From: Lacrimispora indolis DSM 755
Lineage (GTDB): Bacteria > Bacillota > Clostridia > Lachnospirales > Lachnospiraceae
Assembly: GCF_000526995.1 (NCBI RefSeq)
Contig: NZ_AZUI01000001.1
Location: 4,692,001 to 4,756,000, forward strand
Reading direction: 5' to 3'
DNA: 64,000 bases
Part shown: one piece after another, positions 35,399 to 45,489 of the stretch
Numbering within the stretch: the first letter of the stretch is position 1
Layout of the letters: the number at the start of each line of letters is the position of its first letter
The notes under the pieces: generated by a model
Databases searched by the model: none
The model's input: only the letters and a program-made list of their open reading frames with translations
What the model was told of the DNA's origin: nothing
Program-made: the position numbers and the translations under genes

Positions 35399-36436
35399 TT
35401 GAGTAAATATATCATAATTCTGAGTACAGCTATTATAATCATTGGCTTAACTGCATGTTTCCAACAGCAGAAGTTTCCTAATCCAGAAACGGTAAACACC
35501 GTTTCTGAAACCACAATTGCTTCACTGCCAGTTATCACTGAGTTAGAGACAACAGCAGAGATGGCAGCAGCAGAGATGGCAGCAACAGAAAAAGCACTGC
35601 CCATGCTGTATATAAATGGACAGCTCTATCGACTATTAAGCAGACTGGGTGAACCGATGGGGGATTCGGGCTGTGTAGATGGATATATTTTGTCCTCCGT
35701 AGACCCGGAAGAGGTACCCACAGAACATGAGCAATCTAATTTTGGTAGTGAAGGAACACCATATTGTCTGGAAGAAGAATATGGAGAACTGGTTGCAATG
35801 GTGGCAGATGAATGGCTGAGGTTTACAGCTGTAGACTTAATTGCGCAACCAGTAAATTATGACCTCTTGATCTCTGACTTAGCACTCCTGGGAGCAGATG
35901 GGATTGAACTCAATTATGCTGACAGTGAAAGGCTTGTTTTTCATAGTTATGCAGGCTTGTTTCGATGCGAAAAAAACAGCGATAACTGGGTAATGAAACA
36001 AAGCCTTGACTTAAAACCGCTGGAAGCTAACGCAACTCAGGGGGATCATTATTCTTACATCAGTGCAGACAGGGATACTGCCTTAATCTCACCGAAATGC
36101 TATGCATCGGATAATGAGATACCTGTTACTTTTCGGTATCTCTTCGCTGAAGGAAAACTGGAATTGGTGGGGAGATTTCAGGATTATACAGATTCTAATC
36201 TGGTCTGGAGTTATTCAGAAGAAGCCATGTCAATTCGGCAAAAGCTTTCTGAAAAACCGGATCTGAATGGATTGTGGATTTCTAATCTCTATCCCATTGC
36301 AGAAATGAACTCGAATGTATACGGTTTTATTGTGGTCGGTGCAAAAGGCCTGGAGTCTATCCGGTATGGTCTCTACTGGAGTGATTTGGATCAGTTAGAA
36401 TTGGAGCCTGTAAGAGTGCAAAGGGGAACTTTATGA
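35399..36436 (+). CDS. Lipoprotein of unknown function
   Basis: 345 residues from TTG 35399, preceded by GGAGGTGA at good spacing. The signal peptide ends GLTAC (lipobox Cys near residue 18). A Thr/Ala/Glu-rich linker with a MAAAEMAATE repeat follows, then a ~280-residue domain (LYINGQLYRLLSRLGEP at its start, NLVWSYSEEAMSIRQKLSEK late). No named family is recognised. It should be attached to the outer face of the membrane. It is probably a single gene with its own extended -10 promoter. Confidence 0.75.
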   Translation: MSKYIIILSTAIIIIGLTACFQQQKFPNPETVNTVSETTIASLPVITELETTAEMAAAEMAATEKALPMLYINGQLYRLLSRLGEPMGDSGCVDGYILSSVDPEEVPTEHEQSNFGSEGTPYCLEEEYGELVAMVADEWLRFTAVDLIAQPVNYDLLISDLALLGADGIELNYADSERLVFHSYAGLFRCEKNSDNWVMKQSLDLKPLEANATQGDHYSYISADRDTALISPKCYASDNEIPVTFRYLFAEGKLELVGRFQDYTDSNLVWSYSEEAMSIRQKLSEKPDLNGLWISNLYPIAEMNSNVYGFIVVGAKGLESIRYGLYWSDLDQLELEPVRVQRGTL

Positions 36437-36522
36437 ATGAAAGAATTTAGACAGCTATGCATCAGAGAAATGACAAATAGTGTAAATGATTTACTACTGA
36501 ACAAAAAATCAAACCCTATATT

Positions 36523-36579
36523 AGAACCTGTATTCGTAAAAACATTTTGTGGAATCGTGTATCTTTGAATACAGGTTCT
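36523..36579. other. 13-bp perfect inverted repeat
   Basis: AGAACCTGTATTC (36523-36535) and GAATACAGGTTCT (36567-36579) with a 31-nt loop and no T-run. It lies in the 310-nt space between the lipoprotein and the convergent DUF6176 gene, which otherwise shows nothing convincing. Confidence 0.5.
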
Positions 36580-36746
36580 TAAATTTAAAGAAAGGATTCC
36601 AATAGCCGGTATTTGGAGATTTTACGCCCATACCAAAACGAAGGAAAATGCCATGATTGATAGCAGCTCGTTAAAATATATAAAGCAAAAGTATGCAGTA
36701 ACGCACGATACAACAAAAATCTATGGTATTGATACAAAATCACCTG

Positions 36747-37103
36747 TTAATAGGAATTTAAAGCTTCCAGGTTATCCAAATAAAAAGCGCAGTCCATGAT
36801 ATCCCCGGCGGTCAGGTCGATACAACTTCGCATGTATTCAAAATGTTTGATGTCCAGCTCATTTTTGCTATTACCAGCAATAGTATTGGAATAGCTCACA
36901 TCTTTTGCGACAAAAAACATGTAAATATACATGATGCCATTTTCTACTGCTGTAAAATAGGCTTCAAAATAAGCCAATTCATTTTTAAGGGTCTCAGTTC
37001 CCTCGACTTTATGTGCTTCCAGAAAAGCCAGCCACTCTTTGGCTGTTTTCTCTTTACCTTTGACAACTTTTAATTTGTATAATTTAATATCCATTTGTTT
37101 CAT
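36747..37103 (-). CDS. DUF6176-like protein
   Basis: 118 residues from ATG 37103, with AAAGGAGG upstream. The reading frame continues upstream, but that part overlaps a strong promoter and is not needed. The sequence (IKLYKLKVVKGKEKTAKEWLAFLEAH, then ENGIMYIYMFFVAKD and HFEYMRSCID) fits the DUF6176 family of small cytoplasmic proteins of unknown function. A consensus promoter lies at 37141-37169, with a short inverted repeat (GTTAG/CTAAC, 37122-37137) between promoter and ribosome site that could be an operator. Confidence 0.8.
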   Translation of the reverse strand: MKQMDIKLYKLKVVKGKEKTAKEWLAFLEAHKVEGTETLKNELAYFEAYFTAVENGIMYIYMFFVAKDVSYSNTIAGNSKNELDIKHFEYMRSCIDLTAGDIMDCAFYLDNLEALNSY

Positions 37104-37140
37104 ATATCCTCCTTTCAAGCGGTTAGCGAAAACTAACTTC

Positions 37141-37169
37141 ATTGTATAATTATCGAAAGGATCTGTCAA
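37141..37169 (-). promoter_or_regulatory. Consensus promoter of the DUF6176 gene
   Basis: On the minus strand: TTGACA (complement of 37164-37169), 17 nt, TACAAT (complement of 37141-37146). The best sigma-A match noticed in this window. The 37170-37735 space upstream has a long open frame on the minus strand that I do not accept as a gene. Confidence 0.85.
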
Positions 37170-37735
37170 GCCAACTAATTGTAAACCAGTTCTAACTTTT
37201 TTTGAAGAGATTACTAAATATTTAGTTGTGAATGAATCATTACAAGCTTTGCAATAATTAAAAACGGTGGCTGTAATTAATTGCTGCAGAGTAGAACCAA
37301 TGTAAAATGATATGAAGGCAGAAGCTGGTATTTCAGTAATTAATTTATCCACAACAACAGGAATTCCAAATGTGCTGGTAACAATTTTGGCAAATCCACA
37401 TGTTTCTACTGTGACCGCGTGGCCAAAATCATCTCTGGCCCAGCCTGTCACGTCAATAAATGGACTGAATTCCATTGTTTCAAATCCTTTGGCACAAAGC
37501 AATTATATCTTCATAAAATTATCTCCAATCAATTTTTCGTTATCTGGACAGGGATTATTTTACAATATCTGTGCCGATATATACACATTGTTTTCTACTC
37601 AGGTAAGTATTAAGTAGGTTTTCATCACCCGAAATAATTTTTTCATAATAAATATTTCTATTGTGTTATAAAATGAACAATACTTTGAACGGTAAATTCT
37701 GATTTAGTAAATTATAACATAGATAAACACAAAGG

Positions 37736-37778
37736 AACAGTATTGAATATTTATGAGCATATATTCAATACTGTTTTA
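37736..37778. terminator. 15-bp perfect hairpin
   Basis: AACAGTATTGAATAT (37736-37750) pairs with ATATTCAATACTGTT (37761-37775) around a 10-nt loop, with T residues after it. No gene ends here now, which suggests a lost gene upstream or leftward use. Confidence 0.6.
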
Positions 37779-37934
37779 TATAATTGACTTTGTCTTCCGT
37801 CATCATTGAGGTAACAAATTTCAATGATTTTTTCAATTATAACATAATCATTATACTTTTTTATTAATATCTACTAATGACACATGTGGTAAAACTGTGT
37901 CAGCAAAATACTTCTGGTTCATTAAATGGTCAGA

Positions 37935-37959
37935 CGGTTATAACGGTCTGTTATAACCG
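37935..37959. other. 10-bp perfect hairpin downstream of lipoprotein
   Basis: CGGTTATAAC and GTTATAACCG around GGTCT, 18 nt beyond the stop of the minus-strand lipoprotein. It may act as that gene's terminator although no T-run follows. Confidence 0.45.
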
Positions 37960-37976
37960 AAATGTATAGTAACATG

Positions 37977-38585
37977 TTAAGGAATTAAAGAGATAGTACT
38001 TTTTATTCCTTCAACAATATCTGCACCCAGCGATGTGCCAATCACAATGTAAATAGAATCTTTGGTGGCAATCATGTAATAATGTATGTCGATGTCCGCA
38101 CCTGCTGCACCTGCCTGTTCTTTAGGGATGTTCGCAGTGATGACATAGGCCTCTTTGCCTTCTACGGTTTCAAATTTGCCCTGTGCTTTAAAATCAGGAA
38201 TGATCTGGGATAGTTGCTGTTCCAACTGCGTGCAAGCTGCCTCATTGAGCAGTGCTTCCGCTTCTGCGTCCCTGGTGGCAAATAACTGATAGGTTTCCTC
38301 ATCCCCTGGCATACCCATCACGATAATGGCGGAATTATCTTCAGCCTGATACATGGTCACATCAATTCCCATGGTGGACTGTACTTCCCTGGTGAATCCG
38401 TCCAAGTCAGGGAATACGACTGCTGCGGCTTCAACCTCGCTTTTAACTTCGCTCTCTGCGGGCGCTTCTGAGGTTTCCTCCGTCTGGGAAGACTGTTCGG
38501 TCGCAGAAGATGTTTCCTTGTTTCCACAGGCCGCAATGCTGACCGACATTGTAAGTACGAATAATAGTGTAATTAATTTTTTCAT
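37977..38585 (-). CDS. Lipoprotein of unknown function
   Basis: 202 residues from ATG 38585, with GGAGGG upstream. Signal peptide ending SIAAC, then a Ser/Glu/Thr-rich linker to about residue 50, then a compact domain (VVFPDLDGFTREVQSTMGID, AIIVMGMPGDEETYQLF, YYMIATKDSIYIVIGTS). No family is recognised; the fold looks like a single alpha/beta domain exposed outside the membrane. Single gene. Confidence 0.75.
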   Translation of the reverse strand: MKKLITLLFVLTMSVSIAACGNKETSSATEQSSQTEETSEAPAESEVKSEVEAAAVVFPDLDGFTREVQSTMGIDVTMYQAEDNSAIIVMGMPGDEETYQLFATRDAEAEALLNEAACTQLEQQLSQIIPDFKAQGKFETVEGKEAYVITANIPKEQAGAAGADIDIHYYMIATKDSIYIVIGTSLGADIVEGIKSTISLIP

Positions 38586-39147
38586 GTTTACCCTCCACGG
38601 TTTATTGTTTGAGTTTTTACCTTTCCCAGTATAGTAGAAGCCACTACAAAAAACAGATGCTGGTATTGTGGAAAAAATCATTGATCTCTCTTCAGACAAT
38701 GAGTAATAATATGACGATGCCGCGTGCCATACAAATACCTGTTTATTTGGGGAGCGCCTTTCCTCGCATCATGTTCTGCAACAGGAATCTTTGTTTTGCC
38801 AAGAAATCACATACCACTTTTGCTTTTCCCATCTGCTTTATATGCCAATAAATTGTTATTAAGCATTACTGGAATCATTTGGTAAAAAAATATCAAAGTG
38901 AGTCTAATATACACATGGATGGAAAAGGTTAAATTCGTACTCAATTGACTTTTAAATGTACTTAATAGAAGCCGTTACTGATTGATATCATTTTTTGAAA
39001 AAATTTACAGTCAGGGAAAAACAGCAGACAACTGCCAGACTTTTGATTTAGTACGTAAATTATCATCATTAGATCAAGCAAGGATCAAAAACGGAACCTG
39101 CAGGGCACATAAAATCAGGAAAATATCAGTTGTTAAAAAATGATTTT

Positions 39148-39180
39148 AAGCGGCATCTTACTGTGTGAGATGCCGCTTTT
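39148..39180 (+). terminator. Orphan intrinsic terminator
   Basis: AAGCGGCATCT (39148-39158) pairs with AGATGCCGCTT (39168-39178), followed by TTT. No intact gene precedes it; 38586-39147 contains no supported reading frame, so this may mark the end of a lost gene. Confidence 0.75.
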
Positions 39181-39302
39181 CAATTAATCGAATCAGATAA
39201 ACACACGAACCGTTTTGCTTTAGATTCATAATCTTTATGGGATTAAAATTATTTTTCTCACGTATGGATCCGATTGGTTTTTTTATTGTTATAATTGAAT
39301 CG

Positions 39303-39357
39303 TTTTATATATGGAATAATAATAAGTAAAAAAAACGGCCAATTCTATATATAAAAT
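39303..39357. promoter_or_regulatory. Two IclR-type operator candidates
   Basis: TTTTATATATGGAAT (39303-39317) and ATTCTATATATAAAAT (39342-39357) are imperfect copies, in opposite orientation, of the perfect palindrome at 39493-39508. They lie just downstream of an extended -10 (TGTTATAAT, near 39288). Confidence 0.55.
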
Positions 39358-39492
39358 ACAACCAAAAACAATAGAAAAATTTTGTTTAAAATAACCAAAA
39401 TTCCACTTGCATTTTTTGATTATTGTCAATTGACGATAAAATTTTATCCACTTATAATGGCTGTATCAATTGATTCTATATTTAAATATTAT

Positions 39493-39508
39493 ATTCCATA
39501 TATGGAAT
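39493..39508. promoter_or_regulatory. IclR-type palindromic operator
   Basis: ATTCCATATATGGAAT is a perfect 16-bp palindrome whose right arm runs into the ribosome site of the IclR gene. It is very likely the autoregulatory operator for the whole downstream operon. Confidence 0.65.
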
Positions 39509-39519
39509 GGAGGATTGCC

Positions 39520-40287
39520 ATGGACCTTCAGGAAAAAATGAAAAGTTACAGTTCGTTAAAAGCATTACAGATTATTATGGCTCTTGCAGAGCGAAAAGGA
39601 GAGGTGAATATTGGGGATATAGCGGAAATAACCGGATTAAGCCCCAGTACCATCCATCGGATTCTTCAGGAACTTCAGGCATGCGGATTTGTTGTGAAAA
39701 ATAAAGAAGCAAGACAGTACAGGCTTGGAATGGGCATGATGAATATTACATTGAAAGTAAATCTGTCGGAGTACCTTCTTGAGGCAGCAAAGGAAGAGAT
39801 GAAAAGGTTAAATGAGCTTTCTTTGGAAACGATCCATTTGATTGCCCCTGACAATGACAAAGCAGTATATGTGGGAAAGCTGGATGCCAAAAATCAGATT
39901 CAGCTCAGATCCAGAATTGGGTGGAAGATTCCTCTTCAGTGTACTGGCGGCGGAAAATTGATACTTGCCGGCCATAGTAAAGAATGGGTGGAAAACTATT
40001 TAAAATATAATCCGCTGAAGCAGTATACAGACAATACAATCATGCATAAGGAGACACTTTACAGAGAATTGGAATTAATACAAAAGCAGGGATATTCGCT
40101 GGATAACCGGGAACATAATCCGGATATTGTCTGTATTGCGGCACCGATATTCGGACCAGATGGCAATCTGGCAGGAACCATCGGCATTTCCGCACCAGAT
40201 TACCGCTTTTCCCCGGAGAGAGCATGTTCCTTCGCAGAAGAAGTAAAACACAGTGCAGCATCAATTACAGAAAAATTACAAGGTTAG
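39520..40287 (+). CDS. IclR-family regulator
   Basis: 255 residues from ATG 39520 (AATGGAGG upstream); the longer frame upstream crosses the operator region. Winged helix: [41 protein letters not shown]. The C-terminal ligand domain has [13 protein letters not shown] and [21 protein letters not shown]. It is the first gene of its operon, 8 nt before the dehydratase. Its place and partners match YjhI of E. coli yjhIHGF, so the ligand is probably the sugar acid or a 2-keto-3-deoxy intermediate. Confidence 0.9.
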   Translation: MDLQEKMKSYSSLKALQIIMALAERKGEVNIGDIAEITGLSPSTIHRILQELQACGFVVKNKEARQYRLGMGMMNITLKVNLSEYLLEAAKEEMKRLNELSLETIHLIAPDNDKAVYVGKLDAKNQIQLRSRIGWKIPLQCTGGGKLILAGHSKEWVENYLKYNPLKQYTDNTIMHKETLYRELELIQKQGYSLDNREHNPDIVCIAAPIFGPDGNLAGTIGISAPDYRFSPERACSFAEEVKHSAASITEKLQG

Positions 40288-40295
40288 GAGGGCAT

Positions 40296-41978
40296 ATGGA
40301 AGATTTTTCTTATAAGGATGACCGATACAGAAGCTCTGTTGTAGTCAATGGAATAAGTATGGCAGGTCCAAGAGCGCATTTCAGAGGAATGGGACTGTTA
40401 AATGAAGAACTGAGCAAACCGTTTATTGGCGTTATTAATACTCATAACGAGATGCATCCCGGGCATGTTCATTTGGATAAAATGGCAGAACAGGTGAAAG
40501 CAGGAGTTTTAGAGGCAGGAGGTCTACCGTTCGAGGTAAATACCATTTCAATTTGTGACGGATTTACACAGGGGCACGTTGGGATGTGCAGCGTACTTCC
40601 AAGCCGTGAAGTAATTGCGGATTCCATTGAGGTTTACGCCAATGCTCACAGGCTGGACGGTCTTGTGCTTTTAGGTGGGTGTGACAAGATCGTGCCGGCT
40701 ATGTTGATGGCCATGTTGCGGATCAATATACCAGCTATATTGGTTACTGGCGGACCAATGATGCCAGCCGTATATCAAGGTAAAAGTTATGCGACCTATG
40801 AATTGAAGGAAATGGCAGGGAAGCTGGCAAAAGGAGAAATATCAAAGGAAGAGTACGAACAGATGGAAGGGATTATGTCTCCGGGACCTGGCTCCTGCGC
40901 CATGATGGGAACGGCCAACAGCATGTCTGTCGCAGCAGAAGCTATGGGACTTACACTGCCGGGCTGTGCCGGTGCTCATGCGGTGTCAGGAAAAAAGAAA
41001 CGGATTGCCAGGCAGAGTGGAATTGAAATCGTACGTCTTGTAGAGAAACAAATCTGTCCAAGAGATATTGTCAGCCAGGAAATGCTGGAATTGTCAGCAA
41101 GAGTATGTGTCAGCGTTGGGGGATCAACCAATATTACACTTCACTATCCGGCAATAGCCAAAGAAGGAAAGCTTCATATGACTGTAAAGGAATTGGGTCT
41201 TCTGTCAAAAACCACGCCATACCTGGCTAAGATAAAACCATCGGGAATACACACTATGCTGGATTTTGACGAGGCCGGAGGGGTAGGTGCCGTTTTAAAA
41301 GCTTTTTCGGAGATGGTTAACCTTGACCTCATAACGGTAAATGGAAAAACTCACAGACAGAATGCAGAAAGTGTGCAGGTATGGAATCAGGAAATAATCC
41401 GGCCGGTTATAAATGCATATGCAAAGGAAGGATCAATTGCCGTACTTCATGGTAATTTAGCTCCAAAAGGCTGCGTAGTCAAACAGAGTGCGGTTGTGGC
41501 ACAGATGAGAAACCACAGGGGACCTGCGCGCTGCTTTGAGTGTGAGGAAGATGCGGTAACCGCAATTTACAGCGGAATGATCAAGGCAGGAGATGTAATC
41601 GTTATACGTAATGAAGGTCCTCAGGGCGGACCGGGAATGCGTGAGATGTTGACAGCGACTGCCGCGCTTGTAGGTATGGGATATTCAGAAACAGTAGCGT
41701 TAATAACGGATGGCCGTTTTTCGGGTGCTACGAGGGGACCGTGTATTGGTCACATTTCTCCGGAAACCTCCCAAAGGGGACCAATTGCCGCACTGAAGGA
41801 TGGTGATATGATCCATATTGATATTGATGAAGGAATTTTGTCTGTTGAACTTTCCAAAAAAGAAATACAGGAGAGATTGGAACGTCTTCCGGAATTTCAA
41901 TATAAGGTTAAGGAGGGGTATCTTTACCGTTATGCGAGGGATGTGTCTTCTGCGGATGAAGGGGCAATATTAAAGTAA
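40296..41978 (+). CDS. IlvD/Edd-family sugar-acid dehydratase
   Basis: 560 residues from ATG 40296 (TAGGAGGG). Family signatures: [67 protein letters not shown] and [20 protein letters not shown]. The first iron-sulphur position reads PGH, as in the [4Fe-4S] enzymes E. coli IlvD and Edd, not PCN as in the [2Fe-2S] branch; Cys in GGCDK and GSCAMMG remain. The family removes water from dihydroxyacids or aldonates. Between an IclR regulator and a KDG-type aldolase, an aldonate such as xylonate or gluconate is more likely than the branched-chain amino-acid intermediate. Confidence 0.85.
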   Translation: MEDFSYKDDRYRSSVVVNGISMAGPRAHFRGMGLLNEELSKPFIGVINTHNEMHPGHVHLDKMAEQVKAGVLEAGGLPFEVNTISICDGFTQGHVGMCSVLPSREVIADSIEVYANAHRLDGLVLLGGCDKIVPAMLMAMLRINIPAILVTGGPMMPAVYQGKSYATYELKEMAGKLAKGEISKEEYEQMEGIMSPGPGSCAMMGTANSMSVAAEAMGLTLPGCAGAHAVSGKKKRIARQSGIEIVRLVEKQICPRDIVSQEMLELSARVCVSVGGSTNITLHYPAIAKEGKLHMTVKELGLLSKTTPYLAKIKPSGIHTMLDFDEAGGVGAVLKAFSEMVNLDLITVNGKTHRQNAESVQVWNQEIIRPVINAYAKEGSIAVLHGNLAPKGCVVKQSAVVAQMRNHRGPARCFECEEDAVTAIYSGMIKAGDVIVIRNEGPQGGPGMREMLTATAALVGMGYSETVALITDGRFSGATRGPCIGHISPETSQRGPIAALKDGDMIHIDIDEGILSVELSKKEIQERLERLPEFQYKVKEGYLYRYARDVSSADEGAILK

Positions 41979-41994
41979 AGTAAGGAGATAGTGG

Positions 41995-42900
41995 ATGAAA
42001 CTAGTAACATTAGAGGGAATTTCGGCACCAGTGCTCACCCCGTTTTATGAAAATGGTAAGGTGAATACAACAGAGTATACAAGGTTGATTGAATATATAG
42101 CTGGAAGTGGAATAAAAGGGATTTTTGTAGGAGGCACCAGCGGAGAATTTGTCAATCTCCGCATAGAAGAGCGTAAAAACCTTTTGCTGGCTGCAAAGGA
42201 AGGAGTAAGAAAAGAAACGACTTTGCTGTTTAATGTCACGTCCATGAATGAACAAGAACTTTTTTCTTTGATAGAATGGGCAAAGAAAAAAGGAGCGGAT
42301 GCAGTTTCAGTGACGGCACCGTATTATCATAAATATGATGAAAAAGCACTGTGCCAATACTTTGAAAAGGTGGCAAATATTGCAGAAGGTTTGCCGGTAT
42401 ATCTTTATAATATGAGCGGCATGACCAACAACCCCATAACTGCCAAAATGTTAAAGGAAGTGTCAGAACGATGTACAAATATATGCGGAATCAAAGACAG
42501 CAGTATGGATTTTATGACTCTGCTGAATTATCAGGCAGTGATAGAGCGAGAGGATTTTGAAGTGATTACAGGAAATGATGCCCAGGTTTTATCAGCTCTC
42601 TTTGCAGGTGCTGCAGGTGGAATTATTGCCATTGCCAGTGTGTACCCGGAACTGACGCTGGAAATATGGAATGGCTACAGAAATGGTGATTTGGAAGGGG
42701 CAAGACGGGCGCAGAAAACGGTTTTACAGATTCGTGAATTGTTCCGTTCCATTATGCCCACGATCACACACAAGGAAGCTTTAAAACTGAAGGGGTTTGA
42801 TATGGGACCGGCGCGGTTTCCGTTTAGAGATTTGGGGGAAGAAGAGAAACTATGCTTGGAAAAAGGTCTGGAAAAACTAGGAGTGTTTGAAAAGAACTAG
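41995..42900 (+). CDS. DapA-family aldolase (2-keto-3-deoxy sugar acid type)
   Basis: 301 residues, TIM barrel. GGTSGEF is the dicarboxylate/keto-acid site, YLYNMSG carries the catalytic Tyr, and CGIKDSS carries the Schiff-base Lys. Relatives include dihydrodipicolinate synthase, N-acetylneuraminate lyase and YjhH/YagE. Context (dehydratase upstream, GntP permease downstream) favours cleavage of a 2-keto-3-deoxy aldonate to pyruvate and an aldehyde. AAGGAG before the ATG; 16 nt after the dehydratase. Confidence 0.85.
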   Translation: MKLVTLEGISAPVLTPFYENGKVNTTEYTRLIEYIAGSGIKGIFVGGTSGEFVNLRIEERKNLLLAAKEGVRKETTLLFNVTSMNEQELFSLIEWAKKKGADAVSVTAPYYHKYDEKALCQYFEKVANIAEGLPVYLYNMSGMTNNPITAKMLKEVSERCTNICGIKDSSMDFMTLLNYQAVIEREDFEVITGNDAQVLSALFAGAAGGIIAIASVYPELTLEIWNGYRNGDLEGARRAQKTVLQIRELFRSIMPTITHKEALKLKGFDMGPARFPFRDLGEEEKLCLEKGLEKLGVFEKN

Positions 42901-42913
42901 GTGGAGGTTAAAA

Positions 42914-44287
42914 ATGATTACAGGGATAGGGTTAATCATTGTCTTTTTTATTGCTATTGCAATTTTGTTGGTAACAATTATTAAATTCAAAGTAAATGCA
43001 TTTATCGCTTTACTGGTGACAACAGTTGGAACTGGCCTTATGGTGAGAATGCCTGTTGCAGATATTTCTAAAGTAATTGGTGACGGATTCGGTAATACAC
43101 TGGGGAGCATTGGCGTTATCATTGGTCTTGGTGTTATGCTGGGAAGATTTTTGTATGAATCCGGAGGGATCGAGGTAATCGCAGATACATTTTTAAAAAA
43201 ATTCAACGGTCAGAAATCCCGGATTGCAGTATCCATGGCAGGATTTATTACTGGGATTCCTGTGTTTGGAGATGTGGTACATATTATGTATGCTCCTATG
43301 GTACGGGTGATTTCAAAAAAAACAAAAGTATCAATCGTTTCATTATGTTGTGCGACCGTATGTGCAACGGTTGCTACCGGAGCGATGGTAGTGCCAACTC
43401 CCAATCCAATGGCGGTTGCGGAGAATCTGCATCTGGACTATGGTGTGTTTTTCCTTTATGCCGCTCTTGCCGGATTATTTGGTACGCTTGTAGGCGGACT
43501 CGGCTATGGGAAATTCTTAGACTGGCAGGATCAGAAAAATCATCACGAATACGCATTTGAAGATATTGAAGATTTTGAAAAAGAAAGTGACAGTGTTGTC
43601 GGAATAGATAAAAAACCTGGCTTTGGAGTAGCGGTATCAATTTTAATGGTTCCGATTGTTTTAATCCTTTTTGGAAGTTTTGGACCAATGGTGTTGCAGG
43701 AAGGGAGCTTGCTTGTCACACTGCTGGAATTTATAGGCAATAAAAATATAGCTATGTTGATTGGTGTTATTTATGCAGCGTTGATTTCTCTGCCATATTT
43801 GAAAAAAACGGTTGGAGAAGTTATGAATGATGCGGCTGGCCAAGTAGGCCTGGTGCTTTTGATTACCGGTTCAGGCGGAGCTTTTGGGAAAATGCTTCAG
43901 TCCACAGGAATTGCTGATTTCATTGCTTCTTCTCTGCTGCAGTTTCATATTCCGGTCCTGGTTCTTTGTTTCATTATTTCACAGATACTCCGGTGTGCTC
44001 AGGGTTCTACAGGTGTTGCGTTAATTACCACCTCCTCTATGTTTGCACCACTAATTGCAGCGAGCGGTGTATCGCCAGTTCTTTGCGGTATTGCCATTTG
44101 TGCCGGAGGAATCGGTTTATCCCTGCCAAATGATTCCGGCTTTTGGGCAATTAACCGTTTTTATAAGATATCGGTAGAAGATACCATCCGTGCATGGACG
44201 ATCGGTGGTTTTATTACTGGGGTGGCAGCCCTGATATTTGTCTGCATACTATCCATGTTCCAGGCGCATTTGCCAGGATTATTATAA
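42914..44287 (+). CDS. GntP-family sugar-acid permease
   Basis: 457 residues from ATG 42914 (AGGTGGAGGT upstream). A 12-14-helix membrane protein with GntP-family segments: GFGNTLGSIGVIIGLGVMLG, FITGIPVFGDVVHIMYAP, VVPTPNPMAVAE and QGSTGVALITTSSMFAP. It imports gluconate-like acids with protons. Last gene of the IclR operon, followed by a strong terminator. Confidence 0.92.
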   Translation: MITGIGLIIVFFIAIAILLVTIIKFKVNAFIALLVTTVGTGLMVRMPVADISKVIGDGFGNTLGSIGVIIGLGVMLGRFLYESGGIEVIADTFLKKFNGQKSRIAVSMAGFITGIPVFGDVVHIMYAPMVRVISKKTKVSIVSLCCATVCATVATGAMVVPTPNPMAVAENLHLDYGVFFLYAALAGLFGTLVGGLGYGKFLDWQDQKNHHEYAFEDIEDFEKESDSVVGIDKKPGFGVAVSILMVPIVLILFGSFGPMVLQEGSLLVTLLEFIGNKNIAMLIGVIYAALISLPYLKKTVGEVMNDAAGQVGLVLLITGSGGAFGKMLQSTGIADFIASSLLQFHIPVLVLCFIISQILRCAQGSTGVALITTSSMFAPLIAASGVSPVLCGIAICAGGIGLSLPNDSGFWAINRFYKISVEDTIRAWTIGGFITGVAALIFVCILSMFQAHLPGLL

Positions 44288-44293
44288 ATGTTT

Positions 44294-44333
44294 AAAGACG
44301 GGCACTCCCTATGGAAGCTGCCCGTCTTTTTTT
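44294..44333 (+). terminator. Terminator of the sugar-acid operon
   Basis: AAAGACGGGCA (44294-44304) pairs with TGCCCGTCTTT (44319-44329) and is followed by TTTT. Confidence 0.93.
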
Positions 44334-44394
44334 GCAGCCAAATTTAAAAATAAATGGCTATGTTCGCTGAGTCTATATAAGGCTGGCAGTTTCC

Positions 44395-45285
44395 TTATGT
44401 ACATTTTTGAATGATAAATTCATAAAAAAGTTTCACACAATTTGCCATTGGACGATTGTTGGCAACTGCCAGATAGATATTTCTATATGCATCCGGATGA
44501 TTTAGCTTTATCTTTTTTATTTTAAATCCATCAAGCAGTTCCAGATTCGGAACAATTGCAATGCAGTGATCAATACCGGTAGATATGAAACCGGCTATGG
44601 TAATTTCTTCATTTAGGAAATTCTGAGTTTGCGGATAACTGCTGCAGTCTTCAAACAGCTTATCAATCACATCCTGAATTTCACCTACTGCATCCGTATA
44701 TTTTATTAACGGATACTGTATCAGCTGTTCCATTTCAACAGAATCATAACCGGCCAGTGGATGGTTATCTGACACGATACAGATTAGTTCCTGTTTTAAA
44801 ACAGGAAAGAATGTAATCGTAGGCTCATTGGAAATAAAGGCACACAGACTGATATCAATACCGCCGTTTTTTAATCCGGAAATACTGTCTTGTGTATTAT
44901 ATTGCTTCAAGTTGATCGTAATATTTTTATAACCGGCATTGCGGTTAAAACTCTTAATTAATTCGGGAACAAACTGATAACCCAATACAAATAAAAAGCT
45001 CAGATCAACATAACCGGCATCCTTATATGCAAACTGATCTAATAACCGGTTGCCGTGTTCTATTTCTTTAAATCCTTTTGAAATATATGAATTTAACAAT
45101 TCTCCGTATTTACTGAGTTTTACATTGCGTCCATCCCTTTCAAAAAGTTTAACCCCATATTCCTTTTCCAACGAAGCAATTGCATGACTGAGGCTGGGCT
45201 GCGTTATGCAGAGATATTCCGCAGCTTTTGTATAATGCTGAAAACTGGCTAATACGGCAAAGTAATAAAGATTATTAAAATTCAA
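44395..45285 (-). CDS. LysR-family regulator
   Basis: 296 residues. Typical N-terminal winged helix (NLYYFAVLASFQHYTKAAEYLCITQPSLSHAIASLEKEYGVKLFER) and a C-terminal co-inducer domain (YVDLSFLFVLGYQFVPELI, then ELICIVSDNHPLAG). It is divergent from the ridA-metallohydrolase-TRAP genes across a 204-nt space, the usual arrangement for a LysR activator of the neighbouring operon. Confidence 0.92.
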   Translation of the reverse strand: MNFNNLYYFAVLASFQHYTKAAEYLCITQPSLSHAIASLEKEYGVKLFERDGRNVKLSKYGELLNSYISKGFKEIEHGNRLLDQFAYKDAGYVDLSFLFVLGYQFVPELIKSFNRNAGYKNITINLKQYNTQDSISGLKNGGIDISLCAFISNEPTITFFPVLKQELICIVSDNHPLAGYDSVEMEQLIQYPLIKYTDAVGEIQDVIDKLFEDCSSYPQTQNFLNEEITIAGFISTGIDHCIAIVPNLELLDGFKIKKIKLNHPDAYRNIYLAVANNRPMANCVKLFYEFIIQKCT

Positions 45286-45489
45286 GTGTTCACCCTCTGA
45301 CTTTGTTGTTTTAATTAGTATATCAAAAAAAAGGAAAAACTAAAATGAAAATAGAAATAATTACAGTACAAATTCGAACCGGAATTAAAATCTATAGACA
45401 ATATCAATAAATCATGAGGGCAATTGGCATTAGTTTTTCTAAAAAAGGTATGATATATTGATGATAAATTAAGAAAGGAGGGGAATGGA

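Noticed and set aside
36653..36799. 48-codon plus-strand frame after the lipoprotein
   Set aside because: No ribosome site and it overlaps the 3' end of the convergent DUF6176 gene.
37104..37502. Minus-strand open frame continuous with the DUF6176 gene (about 133 extra codons)
   Set aside because: It covers the consensus TTGACA-17-TACAAT promoter and the ribosome site of the shorter gene; residues match no family. Could be a decayed gene but not supported.
38586..39147. Possible integrase or transposase remains before the orphan terminator
   Set aside because: Frames are broken by several stops and show no recognisable motif.
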